NCBI GenBank assembly: GCA_003640385.1
Contig: RCAB01000198.1
Span: forward strand, 1-64,000
DNA: 64,000 bases
From: Setaria digitata
Taxonomy: Eukaryota; Nematoda; Chromadorea; Rhabditida; Setariidae
Direction of reading: 5' to 3'
Shown one piece after another: positions 39,255 through 49,019 of the stretch. Each line of letters opens with the position of its first letter. Positions within the stretch are counted from its first letter, which is position 1. Under the pieces are notes generated by a model that was not told the DNA's origin, made no database searches, and saw only the letters and a program-made list of their open reading frames with translations. The translations under genes and the position numbers were made by a program.

Positions 39255-39288
<34 letters not shown>

Positions 39289-42200
39289 CAATATGAAGAT
39301 ACAATTTTTGAAAACGCAACCATTTTCTTGAATTTGAGACGAGCTAAAATGATAGAAAGAGCGTATATTCTAGAATATATCAATTCGAGTTGTTTATTCG
39401 TTTGTTATATGTATGTCTATAAGTTTTGTGTGTTTGATTTAGATTAAAATGTTTTGTATTTAGATTAATAATACATAAAAAATTTTTCTCAAAATATTTT
39501 TTCTGATTCATAAATATGCAATATCAGATAAGGAACTGACTAAGAAATTTATAGGTTTCTTCTTTTTTTTTTTTTCTGCGAAGATGAGGAATGCAATCGT
39601 TTACCTAAATTGGTAGTATCCAAAATTCGTTAAGCCAGATGCGCCATAGGAATCCTGTTTTCCTTTATTTTCTTTCTGAAGAATTTAAAATAAAATAATT
39701 GATTAATCATAAATTGAAAAAAAATACATCTTTTTTTTTTCGGACACTTTTGTTTGAGAGATTGAAGGTTATGTGGAAGAATAGGACCGACTTGAAGTTC
39801 GGGATGAGGAATATAAGCTGACTTAGATCATAAGTTCGGATTTCTATTTTATACATTTAGATGCATTTATTGTGAAATTTATCTGAGTATTTCATTTGTA
39901 TTTTCTTATTTTTTCTCTTTTTTCCTTTTTTTTGTTGTTGAAAAAATGTAGAATAATGCGTTGATTTGAATGAAACAACAGAAAAGCACGTGAAATGGAA
40001 CGTGAGCTGGTTGCTGTGGGAATGAACTTGAAAACATTGGAAGTTCATGAAGAACGTGCTCTGCAACGTGAAAATTCTTTCTCCGATCATATACAAAGTT
40101 TACAGAATCGGATCAAAGAGGTGATAGTGGTGGAAAGATGAGATCAGCGGTATCAAATGTGTTGGCTTTTAAGCCAGCAGTTGAGAAAATTGCTCTAAAT
40201 CCTGTAAAACTCCAGTTAAGTAAATATAGTCGAGAAAGTTAATGTAGTGAAGTAATGCTTCAGGATTGAAGTAGCAACTGGGAATTTTTTTCTTTGACGG
40301 TCACCCGAAATGATTGTTATTACAAACTGACTGGTTTTCTTGAAAGCTCTTGGGTACGGAATTATAACGGATTAAAAAAAAATACGTTTTAAATTTTTAT
40401 GTTTTTTAAAACATTGAGGAAGAAAATAGCAGTTGGCATTTAAAAAAAGAAAAGAAGAAAAGAAAAGCAGTTTGAAATCAAAATGAGAGGCTGAATAAAA
40501 GGTAAATGGTGTCGGGGTTTCCTAGAAAGTAAATGGTTTATAACAGTGAACAGGTATGCATAAAATTGATCTTGTGAGAAATAAATGATTTCTCTGGTTA
40601 AACTGAATGGTTTTTAGTATAAAAGGCAATATATGATAACAAATTAGTGGAAGTAAATGGAAGCGTGGGATTTTATAATAGCAAAAGAGCACTTCTATTA
40701 CTGATTAATTTGTTAGAATTCTTGCTTATTTTCTAATTTTCACTACTTTTTGTTCAAACAGGAATGGTTTTTTTATTTTATCGTTGATATTTTATTTACG
40801 TATTTTAAGAAATAAATTATGGAAAATAAAGTTTACGAAATCGGAATTGTAATACCGCTGATCTCACTGGTTTTAAGTAGGATACAATGTAATTGCTTGT
40901 CACAGAAATTAATGTTGTGTTATTGTTGTTGTGTACGTGTATGTTGTGGAAAATGAACATATTGGTTGGTGAAATCAACAAAGATACAAATATTGCATGC
41001 CGTGAAAGCTAATAAGAATTTAGCTGCTCATTAAGAATATACATTGGTTAGTATAATTTATTTATTTATTTTTCTGCTTTGTGCATTTGTCATTTGTACA
41101 GCAAAATCGTGGAACTGGAAGAGGAGCTTCGTGTTGTTGGCAATAATTTGAAATCTCTGGAAGTATCCGAAGAAAAAGCTCTGCAACGTGAGGATTCGTA
41201 CGAGGAACAAATCCGTACAGTTTCTGCACGCTTAAAGGAGGTATGATTGGCATGACAACTGTAAAAAATTTGCGATAAAGTATTTTTGAAGTTCCTTAGA
41301 TAGTCAGGTTTGCTTTTTATTTTTTCTCTTGTTGTAAAAGTCTTGCTTCAAACAATAAAGTGTAGAAGTTGTTTATTGTTTTCTGCTTGATCATTATTTT
41401 TCGCATGCTAAAGCTTATAATTATGCTTTTAGAATATCGTACATCGAAAATTACTTATGCTATCATTTTTAGGCAGAAACACGAGCGGAATTTGCCGAAC
41501 GATCAGTTCAGAAATTGCAAAAAGAAGTTGACAGACTTGAAGGTGTGTTCCTCAAGTTTCTATGAATTTTTTTAGTTCCTTTTAAAAAAGAAATTTTTTG
41601 AGGAAAAAAAAGAATATTAATGGGAATACCAGACAAAATTTTCTTTACTGATTTAAGTCTGTTACGAAAGTTCTTCTGTCTTATTGCTATAGGTGTAAAA
41701 GAAAGGGAATGAATTTAAAAGAAAAAAGAAGTATTTGATGGACTAAAGAAAAAGTGAAGAAGTTTTGAGAAATGTAATAAAACAAAAACTGAGAAGCTAG
41801 CTTCAAATATCATTTTTAAAGCACAACAGCTCGCTATTTATGTAAATAACGAATGGAAATTTGGGATTTTTTTTCTTTTATATCTAGATTTTGACATTTT
41901 AATATGAAGAATCCAACCGCGGTAAGAAAGATTGGTGATAAATTAAATCCCATCCGACCCTTAAATTTCTAAGATTTTCTTCCTACCAAATACAACTCGT
42001 TGTTTTGTGTTTCCTGTTTCTGTTATTGTGTAGTGGTAATGTTATATATGTGTCCACCATAACTCATTGAGAACTACAGATGAATTATTAATCGAGAAGG
42101 AACGTGTTCGTAATTTAACGGAAGAAATCGAACAAACCGTACAGGAGATTCAAACCTCCTGAAATATCCTGCTCTGTATCGTATTACTTGAGTTAACCGT

Positions 42201-43854
42201 TTTTGTTGGTTTTCTTTCTTTTTTTTTTTTTAACGTACGTTTACGTGTGCATGTGTGTGCGTCTTATCTGTAGATATTTAATTGTCTCTGTTCTTATTTG
42301 CCCTTTATTTCCGTGCTGTTATGTGTTAGAAGTAATGGGTGGAATAAAAAATTCCAAAAAATCACTCCTAATTTTGTTCTGTTTAATAATCTGTCAGTCT
42401 TAAATGAGTCCCTAATTGTTAAAATTAACTTTTCCCAGTCTTTTAATGAAAAATTTCAAACTGCTAATAACGTTCAAAGTTTTCGTTTGTTCGATTCATT
42501 TCATTTTTTTCAAAGCGCTATTGCGGGTTGGTAGACCTTTTTGCTGTCACTGAACAAATAAAATTCAGATGGATTTCTGTGCAATCCATCCACACTTTCC
42601 TCCTTCTTGATGTTACATATTTCATTTCTTTTAACATTCAACATTCATTTGAAATACTTGACTGAAGTGATTTGTTTTGGTTGCGTATCTAACGTTTGCA
42701 CCTTTTCGTTTACCGATAATTTCTTATATTTTTGAGCTATGTTTGTTTGGGAAAAATATTAACAAATATACTGAAAATATTATAACATGATTTCTTTCAT
42801 GAGGTTACTGTCAGCATGCCGATTTACCCATAATAACTCTGACGAGTCTGTGTTTTAATCGCCAAATTAAATGAAATTTCGCTTTTTGTTGGTAAATTCT
42901 TTTTTCCTTTAGCTTGAACTTCTATTTTATATTTACATGAATATGGACCATATGAAAGTTGGAAAAGAACTAATCCATTTTTGCCGTGTGTTTTGGGAAT
43001 TTTTTAATCAGTTTTCAAATCAGAGTGATAAATTAACTAGTGTGCTACTTATTTTTCAGAAGCCAAGGAACTTTCGGACAATAAGGTGAAGCAGCTGCAG
43101 GAAGAACTTGATCGTCTATTAAGCGAACTGAATGCTGTTTGATAAGAAAACTTCTATAACAACTTTTTTCTAATCTAACTTAAAGTTTTATCGATTGTTA
43201 CGAAGTTTTGAACTTTATGTTGGATTTGAAACATTTCGATTTTTTTTTTCTTTGATTTTCTGAATATGCGGTGCGTGTCTTTGGATAACTTTTTGACTGT
43301 TCGATTAAAATATCATTTCCTCCAAATCCTTCTATTTGCTGAGCAATGAAAAGGAAAAGGGAAATTGATTCTGTGTGATCAAAGAAAGGAGGGTAAATTT
43401 AATGAGATAGCGTTATTCTAAGGGAGATTTCCTTCCATTTTTCATCTACCAAATTAACTGCATTTTCATTAATTTTCTTAACGAGTAATTTTGTTTCTTG
43501 TTTCATTTTCTAGTACTGCCTACTGATGATCAACACTCTTTTGCTTTTCATCTTTTTTTATCGACATTTTAATTTTATTTCAATCTGAAAAGCTCATCAA
43601 TTTGTGCAGTTTTAATATATGTGCATGCTTTTTTTTCTCCATGTTAGACGATATGTCCGGTTATTCTATGAAGCCTTACTTCTTCCTCCTCCTCTTTTGT
43701 ATTTTTTTGTCTTGCATTTATTTGTTTCTCACAATCAAGTTTCCTTTTTTCCCTATCTTTGCAAAATTTCCTCAATTTGAAAAAAGAAATAAAGGTTAAT
43801 TAACATACATCGTCACTTATACGTAATGTCATTTGCTTACTGCTTGTTTTCATA

Positions 43855-43893
<39 letters not shown>

Positions 43894-45465
43894 TTTTTTT
43901 TTTTTACATTTTTCCAACGTGTAATATCGCTTGAAAAAGTCTGAAATTTAAATTTATAAATATTCCTGTTTTTGCCTTTTGGTTTTTTTTTGAAATTACT
44001 TCAAATTACAAATTACCATGGTTGGCTCGGCGGTGATGTTCAATGATTAACGTGCCCAATTATTGTGTTCAGGTTTTAGCATGCTTACCTCGTTCCAGTT
44101 TTGGGGAAAAATAGCTTTCCATTACTGAATTCACTTTAAGCCACATTTGTATGTTCCAGAATAACCGAGTTGAGTGATCAATTGATTGCGGTGTTTTTTT
44201 TTTTTTTCGAGTTCTCGTTAATGAAGGAATCGTAAAACATTCGAGAAATTTGTGGAAATAGCTTTAAATATTTTTCCACTTTATACGATGCATTTTACTA
44301 TCGTTGCTTTCTCCTCTTGTTTACTTTTCTAGTTTTAGAGTTTATCTCTTTTAACCGTCAAACTTTCCTCTGCACTTGTCTCCTTTTGTTGTGCTTTTCT
44401 TGCGGTCTGTAAGTGGTTGTTTTTTAATCAAATGTCAAGAATATGTCAGAAATGACGTTGTTTCGCAACTTTGGAATCTTAATTTCAGCACCTTTCAAGA
44501 AAGCAATCTCCTTAGTCTCGGGGAAAAATTACAATTGTTTTTGTACAACATTAATGTTTTTTTCTTAAATTTTTATTTAAATGAATGAAAATCCGAAGAT
44601 AATCTTTTTCAGCAGTGGTAGTTTTTTTTGCATTGCAAGTTCAAATTTTCAAAAATTGGAGGTATTAACATAATTAAATTCATGTCAGTGGTAAAATGTC
44701 GGCTTGCTTATTGCTTTTTCTCGTGTGAATTATATATATACTAATAAACATTCCCTTTTCTCAAGTAACACTTTCATCTAATTAAATATGGTGTTAATTC
44801 GTAAAGCTTTTACTACGCCGCATTAATCCTGAATAGTTTTTCTTAATTTGTTATCCGTTAAGCTTCAGGCTTTATTAAAAGGGATATCGATGAAATGCCT
44901 TTTGCGACCAATACACTAATAAGAATAGGGGGTTGAGTGGGAATGTTTCTTCTTTTTCTAATTATAGATGTAAATTTCGGAATGTTATGAATTTTACTGC
45001 TTTATGTTTGAAATAAAAGTTGGGAGAGGAGGTATTCTTGATCATTATTGATATTTAGGATTTGTTCAGTAAGTAGCCGTTGAATTTTGCTAATTAGAAT
45101 TTTATTACGCAGTTTATTTTTTATCTGTTGTTTAATTCAAAACGACAGATTAGGTTCCAATTATTGGCTGAATTCAAATGGAAGATTTTAGTAACACTGT
45201 GAATTACAATATATAGTCAAACCAAAAAGTAATCGCCATAAGCAGTGAAACATTATATCCCAATTGCTATTACTTTTCCTCGCATGTCTTCTTTCACCTA
45301 CTGAGTAAAATTCCTAAAAATTTTATGAATTTCATTATTTCTCTTCTCAAAAAAAGGACCTAAGACTAAATTTTATTTGCAGATGAACTTGTGCATGAAA
45401 AAGAGCGATATAAAAATATCTCCGAGGAATTGGATCAAACTTTCCAGGAACTTTCCGGATATTGA
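17025..45465 (+). CDS. Tropomyosin, multi-isoform locus
   Basis: Complete nematode tropomyosin gene. Tropomyosin is a two-chain alpha-helical coiled coil that lies along actin filaments and gates myosin access in muscle. Exons 1 and 2 encode the classic start [15 protein letters not shown] and 65 more residues; exon 3 is an internal start for a shorter form. Mutually exclusive sets follow: 4a/4b, 5a/5b/5c, 7a/7b and 9a/9b/9c, with single exons 6 and 8. The path 1-2-4b-5c-6-7b-8-9c gives exactly 284 residues, the standard long length, ending ELSGY. Heptad coiled-coil pattern runs throughout. Lengths within each set are identical (134, 118, 139 and 83 bp), with matching phases, and for the 4, 5 and 7 sets using two members would shift the frame. 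The layout is the one I recall for C. elegans lev-11. Transcript use of each exon is not shown by sequence alone. Confidence 0.97.
17588..18099. repeat. 88-bp inverted repeat (foldback element) in tropomyosin intron 1
   Basis: The arms 17588-17675 and 18012-18099 are reverse complements over about 88 bp with no mismatch found by eye, including a 9-base homopolymer in each. The spacer is about 336 bp and AT-rich with no coding potential. The element ends beside a CT/TA microsatellite. Near-perfect arms imply a young event: a foldback or MITE-like element, or an inverted local duplication. Target-site duplications are not obvious. Confidence 0.85.
18119..18204. repeat. CT then TA microsatellite
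   Basis: About 17 CT units run directly into a TA array of about 25 units with one CA interruption. It sits immediately after the right arm of the inverted repeat at 17588-18099. Confidence 0.95.
18795..18989 (+). CDS. Tropomyosin exon 2
   Basis: Sixty-five codons from [16 protein letters not shown] to EEKEKKVQE, flanked by TTTCAG and GTAAAT, phase 0 on both sides. It completes the 80-residue N-terminal part used only by long isoforms. A canonical heptad pattern is visible, including [16 protein letters not shown]. Confidence 0.97.
20567..20868. repeat. Duplicated 150-bp block around a single N
   Basis: Positions 20567-20720 and 20722-20868 are nearly identical in the same orientation and are separated by one N at 20721. 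The second copy lacks a 7-bp segment. The single N with duplicated flanks is what a scaffolder leaves when overlapping contig ends or two alleles are joined without merging, so this is probably not a biological repeat. Confidence 0.85.
22044..22099. repeat. Small imperfect hairpin
   Basis: Arms 22044-22060 and 22083-22099 are complementary over 17 bp with one mismatch, around a 22-bp loop. Similar words (CCTA...ATATCATA, ATCCTATGATACC) recur nearby at 22000-22130, suggesting a decayed cluster of short palindromic repeats. No function can be assigned. Confidence 0.55.
27120..27620 (+). promoter_or_regulatory. GC-richer island; candidate internal promoter of tropomyosin
   Basis: In an otherwise AT-rich 12-kb intron this 500-bp stretch is strikingly GC-richer, with CpG-containing words, C-rich blocks (CACTTTCCCGTCGCC), a GGGTGAGTGGGTGGG direct repeat and CT-rich tails. 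Open frames through it are short and repetitive, so I do not read it as coding. It lies 3.3 kb upstream of exon 3, the internal start. A core promoter or enhancer for short isoforms is a reasonable inference; an unrecognised noncoding first exon is an alternative. Confidence 0.4.
28091..28280. repeat. Degenerate ACT/TAC trinucleotide repeat
   Basis: About 190 bp dominated by ACT, TAC and GCT triplets with many interruptions. It has the appearance of an old decayed triplet microsatellite within the tropomyosin intron. Confidence 0.7.
30915..31070 (+). CDS. Tropomyosin exon 3 (internal start, short isoforms)
   Basis: Fifty-two codons beginning [19 protein letters not shown] and ending EEERKKRED before GTACGT, phase 0, so it joins exon 4a or 4b just as exon 2 does. 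It replaces the 80 residues of exons 1-2 and gives a low-molecular-weight form of 256 residues. A TTTTTTAG acceptor at 30847 leaves a 67-bp 5'UTR and may be a trans-splice site. The internal promoter must lie in the preceding intron. C. elegans has the equivalent start for non-body-wall isoforms (recalled). Confidence 0.95.
31071..33453. other. Intron between tropomyosin exons 3 and 4a
   Basis: About 2.4 kb, AT-rich and noncoding as far as I can see. It holds a GA-rich tract near 31997-32030, several A or T runs and the N-joined duplication at 32586-32797. Confidence 0.6.
32586..32797. repeat. Duplicated 105-bp block around a single N
   Basis: Positions 32586-32690 and 32693-32797 match over 105 bp with one substitution and flank an N at 32691. 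As at 20721, this looks like unmerged overlapping contig ends rather than a tandem repeat in the genome. Confidence 0.85.
33454..33587 (+). CDS. Tropomyosin exon 4a
   Basis: 134 bp, TTTCAG acceptor, phase 0 in and 2 out. Encodes [20 protein letters not shown] and then [20 protein letters not shown]. Alternative to exon 4b, which has the same length and phases; the [16 protein letters not shown] type is the form usual in short, non-striated-muscle tropomyosins. Including both would add 134 bp and break the frame. Confidence 0.95.
34109..34242 (+). CDS. Tropomyosin exon 4b
   Basis: 134 bp, phase 0 in and 2 out. Encodes [20 protein letters not shown] and then [20 protein letters not shown]. The [16 protein letters not shown] type matches the muscle long isoform. 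Donor is GTCAGC, weaker than for 4a. A 33-base T run follows at 34425-34457. Confidence 0.96.
34425..34457 (+). repeat. Poly-T tract downstream of exon 4b
   Basis: An uninterrupted run of 33 T. It lies about 180 bp past the exon 4b donor, on the transcribed sense strand, so it is a U tract in the pre-mRNA. Homopolymer length may be affected by sequencing error. Confidence 0.9.
35284..35401 (+). CDS. Tropomyosin exon 5a
   Basis: 118 bp, phase 2 in and 0 out. Encodes [20 protein letters not shown] followed by [19 protein letters not shown]. One of three alternatives of identical length. A 12-base T tract begins 10 bp past the donor. The sequence keeps the DEERAN and AEEADRKY core shared with 5c but differs at both ends, so it should give the same rod with an altered actin-facing surface. 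Confidence 0.93.
36254..36282 (+). repeat. Poly-T tract upstream of exon 5b
   Basis: A run of 29 T about 110 bp before the exon 5b acceptor. Together with the run at 36532-36559 it brackets exon 5b with U-rich sequence in the pre-mRNA. Confidence 0.9.
36394..36511 (+). CDS. Tropomyosin exon 5b (divergent alternative)
   Basis: 118 bp, phase 2 in and 0 out, TTCAG acceptor, GTTCAG donor. Encodes [20 protein letters not shown] then [19 protein letters not shown]. It is the most divergent of the three exon 5 forms and adds a Cys in the rod, which most invertebrate tropomyosins lack at this point. Heptad spacing is maintained, so it is a real alternative rather than a decayed copy. The weak donor and bracketing T tracts suggest regulated use. 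Confidence 0.92.
36532..36559 (+). repeat. Poly-T tract just after exon 5b donor
   Basis: A run of 28 T starting 20 bp after the exon 5b 5' splice site. U-rich sequence at this position is where TIA-1-type proteins act to promote weak donors (established for that family); use here is inferred. Confidence 0.9.
37679..37796 (+). CDS. Tropomyosin exon 5c (muscle type)
   Basis: 118 bp, phase 2 in and 0 out. Encodes [20 protein letters not shown] followed by [19 protein letters not shown], matching the muscle tropomyosin sequence of nematodes. The exon is flanked by an ATTTAG acceptor and a GTGACA donor. Confidence 0.96.
39166..39236 (+). CDS. Tropomyosin exon 6 (constant)
   Basis: 71 bp, phase 0 in and 2 out. 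Encodes [20 protein letters not shown] and AGE, one of the most conserved tropomyosin segments. No alternative copy was found. A 32-base T run begins 20 bp after the donor. Confidence 0.97.
39257..39288 (+). repeat. Poly-T tract just after exon 6 donor
   Basis: A run of 32 T starting 20 bp downstream of the exon 6 5' splice site. The spacing is the same as that of the run after exon 5b. Confidence 0.9.
39982..40120 (+). CDS. Tropomyosin exon 7a
   Basis: 139 bp, phase 2 in and 0 out, CAACAG acceptor without a strong pyrimidine tract immediately before it. Encodes [20 protein letters not shown] and then [20 protein letters not shown]. It is clearly a diverged paralogous copy of exon 7b (shared ALQRE core). 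In C. elegans a divergent exon 7 form marks a head-muscle isoform (recalled), so a tissue-restricted role is likely. Confidence 0.93.
41102..41240 (+). CDS. Tropomyosin exon 7b (muscle type)
   Basis: 139 bp, phase 2 in and 0 out. Encodes [20 protein letters not shown] then [20 protein letters not shown], the canonical tropomyosin sequence. The N codon is split across the exon 6-7b junction. Flanked by GTACAG and GTATGA. Confidence 0.97.
41473..41542 (+). CDS. Tropomyosin exon 8 (constant)
   Basis: 70 bp, phase 0 in and 1 out. Encodes [20 protein letters not shown] followed by RLE, leading into any of the three last exons, all of which need one carried base. Highly conserved in all animal tropomyosins. 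Confidence 0.97.
42080..42162 (+). CDS. Tropomyosin exon 9a (alternative C-terminus)
   Basis: 83 bp including TGA. Encodes [20 protein letters not shown] and ends VQEIQTS. The C-terminus sets head-to-tail overlap and troponin contact. This form lacks the ELSGY ending of the muscle exon, so it is expected to change end-to-end polymerisation. AATAAA at 42557 could end this transcript. Confidence 0.93.
42557..42562 (+). promoter_or_regulatory. Candidate poly(A) signal for exon 9a transcripts
   Basis: AATAAA about 395 bp past the exon 9a stop. It is the first exact hexamer I see after that stop and before exon 9b. Confidence 0.4.
43060..43142 (+). CDS. Tropomyosin exon 9b (alternative C-terminus)
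   Basis: 83 bp including TGA, with a strong TTTTTCAG acceptor. Encodes [20 protein letters not shown] and ends LSELNAV. This is the non-muscle-like type of tropomyosin C-terminus. Same length and phase as 9a and 9c. Confidence 0.94.
43788..43793 (+). promoter_or_regulatory. Candidate poly(A) signal for exon 9b transcripts
   Basis: AATAAA about 645 bp downstream of the exon 9b stop and well before exon 9c. Confidence 0.35.
43855..43887. repeat. GT microsatellite
   Basis: About 14 GT units followed by a T run, between alternative last exons 9b and 9c of the tropomyosin gene. Confidence 0.9.
45383..45465 (+). CDS. Tropomyosin exon 9c (muscle C-terminus)
   Basis: 83 bp including TGA. Encodes [20 protein letters not shown] and ends FQELSGY, the standard muscle tropomyosin C-terminus. 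It is the most distal of the three last exons. No exact AATAAA follows within the first 500 bp, so its 3' end is uncertain. Confidence 0.97.
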
Positions 45466-46019
45466 AAGAAGCGAAAAAAAAAGAGAGTACCAAATGTTTA
45501 ACGATTTTTATATACTAACAAAACATTTCAGATTTTTTTTTTTTTTCTAATTATATTGCTTAATTTAACTTCGTTTAGATAGTCTTTCTCTTATGTAAGG
45601 CGTTAATTTACATGCGGGGAATTTATTTCATCTTTTTTTCATTTTTTTTTTGGGCGAAATATAAACTAAAAATTTGTATTATCGGAATTTCAAAACTGTT
45701 ACCCCAAAAAATTCCTCTACTTTCTCTGAGTAAACGAAACCTTATTTTTTTCATCTATTGTCTTAGCATTATCGACTAATTAGTGCTTCTTTTTCTCAAT
45801 GTTAAGGCTACCAATTATAAAGCTTTACACTATTTGTAGTCTACTCAGTTTATTTCATAGTTTTCGTTTTGTTTCTTTTATCCTTCTTCTCTGCAGTATA
45901 TCATCACCTAATGCATTCTTTATATTTTTCGGATAAACGAAAAACTATCATTTTTCTTTTTCGAGTACCATGAAGGATCACGATTTAGTCGTGCAACTTG
46001 GCGCAATGTTGCGCTTACA

Positions 46020-46590
46020 ATCACAAATGTTCAACTGTGAGTTATCATCAGAAATAGATTATAAATGTTCAATTGATTCGGGTTCATACATATCACTGAT
46101 ATGGGCTAGAAATGTTCATCTGATACAAGATATACATTATTATCTGACACAGATTTTAAATGACCACCAGATACTGCTTATGCATTATCATCTGATATGA
46201 GATAATCATCTGATGAAAGGTATATAATTACCTTTATAGGTTACTCATCGGGTTGTGCATTATCATCTGATATACAAGGTTGTATATGGTCCCTCGATAT
46301 AAGCTATCCATGATATGGCTGATGTGTTTTTGATTAATATGTAGGTATGCATTATTATTTGGCACAGATTATACATTACTTGATACAGGTTGTATATTAT
46401 CGCATTTCCATATTGTGGGTTATCACTGGACACAGATTGTACAGGTTATTCTGTATAGGCTATCAATTATCACCTGATACAAGTTACATGTGATAATTCG
46501 ATGTAAGTTGCGAATTATCATTTGACACAGATTATTCATCATCACCGGTATAAATGATATCCACTATCATCTAATGAAAGTTATCAGACA
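46020..46590. repeat. Degenerate ATTATCATCTGATACAGATT-type minisatellite
   Basis: Words such as ATTATCATCTGATA, ATCTGACACAGATT, TTGATACAGGTTGTA and TCACCTGATACAAGTTACA recur roughly every 25-35 bp across about 570 bp. The copies are heavily mutated, so this is an old tandem array. A chance open frame crosses its left part but is not coding-like. Confidence 0.7.
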
Positions 46591-47194
46591 GAAATTATTT
46601 CACGACCCGGTTTCCGTAATTATTAATCAACCATGAAAGAAAAACGGTAAAAATTGACGACATTGGCTACATCTTCCCAACTTTCGTTTCCTTTGTTCTA
46701 TTTTAATGGGTAGTCCCAAAAAAATGATAATATGAATTAAGTTTTTGTGCTTATGTCTCAAAAATCAGTTTTGTTGAAGTGGAAACGTTAAATCATTTAC
46801 ATAACAATGCAAGAAAAAGAAAGGTGAGAAAGTAGGCCAAGGTATAAATAGTGAAATGAATTATATCGATGACTAAAGTAATGAATCCGATGGTGTGCGC
46901 TGTGTGTCTTGTTGAGGAAAGGGAAAAAAATGGGACTTCTATCATTTTTTTTTCAAATTCTTCATATTTTTGGAGTTTGAAGATAATCTGATAATTTTTC
47001 ATTAATTTATGATTACCAGGTAATACGTCGATAATAATATCTTATTATCACTAGAAAAGTACAAACTCGCAAAAAAAAAATTCTCCATTCAGCTGAATCG
47101 TTCAATTGATTATTGCTATTAGCACTGCATTTAATTAATATTGTTAATTTCATCTTTATTTCTGACCAGTTCTCTTTCAATTAATTTATTTCAC

Positions 47195-47201
<7 letters not shown>

Positions 47202-47238
<37 letters not shown>
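47202..47238. repeat. TA microsatellite
   Basis: A pure TA array of about 18 units. Confidence 0.95.
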
Positions 47239-47241
<3 letters not shown>

Positions 47242-48926
47242 GATTTCATTCTTGCAATCAATGATTTCAACATTTCCTTTCGAATTTATTTAAATAAAAG
47301 ATGAAAAAACTTGAGAATCTTTTTTCCAATTCATCCTATCCATCGAATAATTTTGTTCAAATCGGAGAGAAAATTCAGCTGTAATATATATAGCTACTAC
47401 AACATGTAGTTATTTAATCATCCACTATAATGCATAAAATTCAAAAATCAGTTCTGGAATTCGTTTTGTTTTCCCGAATAAAACTGGTTGCATTTCTTTT
47501 ATATAACCATTTAACGCTCACTTTTTTTGCATTCAATCAGCTGATCAACAATTGGATTACATACAAATGTGCATACATTAGCAGAGCATAAGCTGGTAAA
47601 TTACTGGTAGTAGTAGTAGTCTACAATTAAAAATACTAATAAAAGTAACGAAAAGAAAAAAGTGGCAATTTCAGTTTATTACACAAGCAGATGTTGAAAA
47701 TCTATGAAATTTCGAACAGAATCAATAAAAATTTCTTTTATTATTAATATTATCAGTACTAATAGTAGCAGCATTATTATTATATTTCGAAGAAAAAAAA
47801 AACGACACATAAAGCAAAAAAAAAAGAGAAATAATACGTGGAATAAACTTTCAGTATTTGAGTATAAATACGGACAATGAATGGGTTGCTTATTAATTTT
47901 TGAAATCATAACGAATTATGGCAGATCCTATAAATTCAATTCATTTCAAGTGCATTTGCAGTATTTAATTCATTTCGAAACTTCAACATTCATATCTTGT
48001 ATAATTTCATGCTTTTGCAATTCCATAATTTATTTATTCATTTATTTTTTGCCAAAAATCTTTCTTGTATTTACAGGCCTTTTATCATAATGTCAATTCA
48101 TTTCAAAACAAGAAAGGAGGAGAAATTATAAAATTCATTTTTTCACGCAAAAAAAAGGATTTATAAAGCTTTCACTTCAAAGATGTAATATTGTTATGTG
48201 CAACAATGTAGTATTATTCTAATTAATCACTCAATTAAAGTAATTAACTAATATTGATATATTTCCTTTATTACTGCATGAAATGAATTTGAAAATATTC
48301 AAAAACACAAAGCAGAAATAGAAAAAATAATAATAATATGCAGCAAAATGGCAGTAATTAAAAATTAAACGCAGTGAAAAAGTTGAAAAATAAAACAGAA
48401 TAGAGGAATAGAAATTTAATCCAGAAATTATCAATTTAATACGAAATATTTACCATTTGAATTAAATGAAAACCCTTTAAATTAGGTTATTATTCAAGCA
48501 TAAAAAAATTTTAAAATTTTTATAAAAGGATTAAAGAATAATCTTGTACAAGGATTTTCTTCTCTTTTTATTTACTATTCATTAAAATAATTCCTCTTTT
48601 TACCCAATCGTTTGTCCACATTGTATTTGCTCATATTCTGAAAAAATTATAGTATATGCATGAAAGTATAAAGAATCAAAATTAACAAAATTAATAACAA
48701 CAAAAGTTTCCTTCTCACTTTTCGAAATTTTGCATGAATTTAGTTATTTAATCAAGAAAATTGGTTAAAACTATTGCAGTTAATTTTCGAGCGAAAAATC
48801 AATACTTACTACAACATTGCTAAGTAAAAAAGAGAATCAATTTAAAAATTATCGCCAAAAATTTCGGAAAAATTTATCTAGTTCATTGATCATGAAAACA
48901 AATAGCTAAATTATGCTAATGGCTTT

Positions 48927-48932
48927 TTTATT
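48927..48932 (-). promoter_or_regulatory. Candidate poly(A) signal of the collagen gene
   Basis: AATAAA on the minus strand about 88 bp past the stop at 49020-49022. Position suits a short 3'UTR; the motif is frequent by chance here. Confidence 0.4.
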
Positions 48933-49019
48933 TTTTGAAATGGACGAATGAATTAATTAGATGGATTTAGTGAGCCAAACCATTTGCTTACGATGAAAGC
49001 AACTACACTGACTAATTAA

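Larger units (their letters stand above)
45466..49019. other. Convergent intergenic region between tropomyosin and collagen genes
   Basis: About 3.5 kb. It holds the 3'UTR of the distal tropomyosin transcript, a degenerate minisatellite at 46.0-46.6 kb, a TA array at 47.2 kb and, near the right end, the 3'UTR of the collagen gene (minus-strand AATAAA at 48927-48932, 88 bp after its stop). Open frames are short and AT-driven. No gene is supported. Confidence 0.6.

Noticed and set aside
44030..44110. tRNA-like stretch with an A-box-like TTGGCTCGGCGG
   Set aside because: No B-box (GGTTCGA-type) follows, and I cannot fold a cloverleaf with acceptor-stem pairing. It is probably chance, or a very decayed tRNA-derived repeat.
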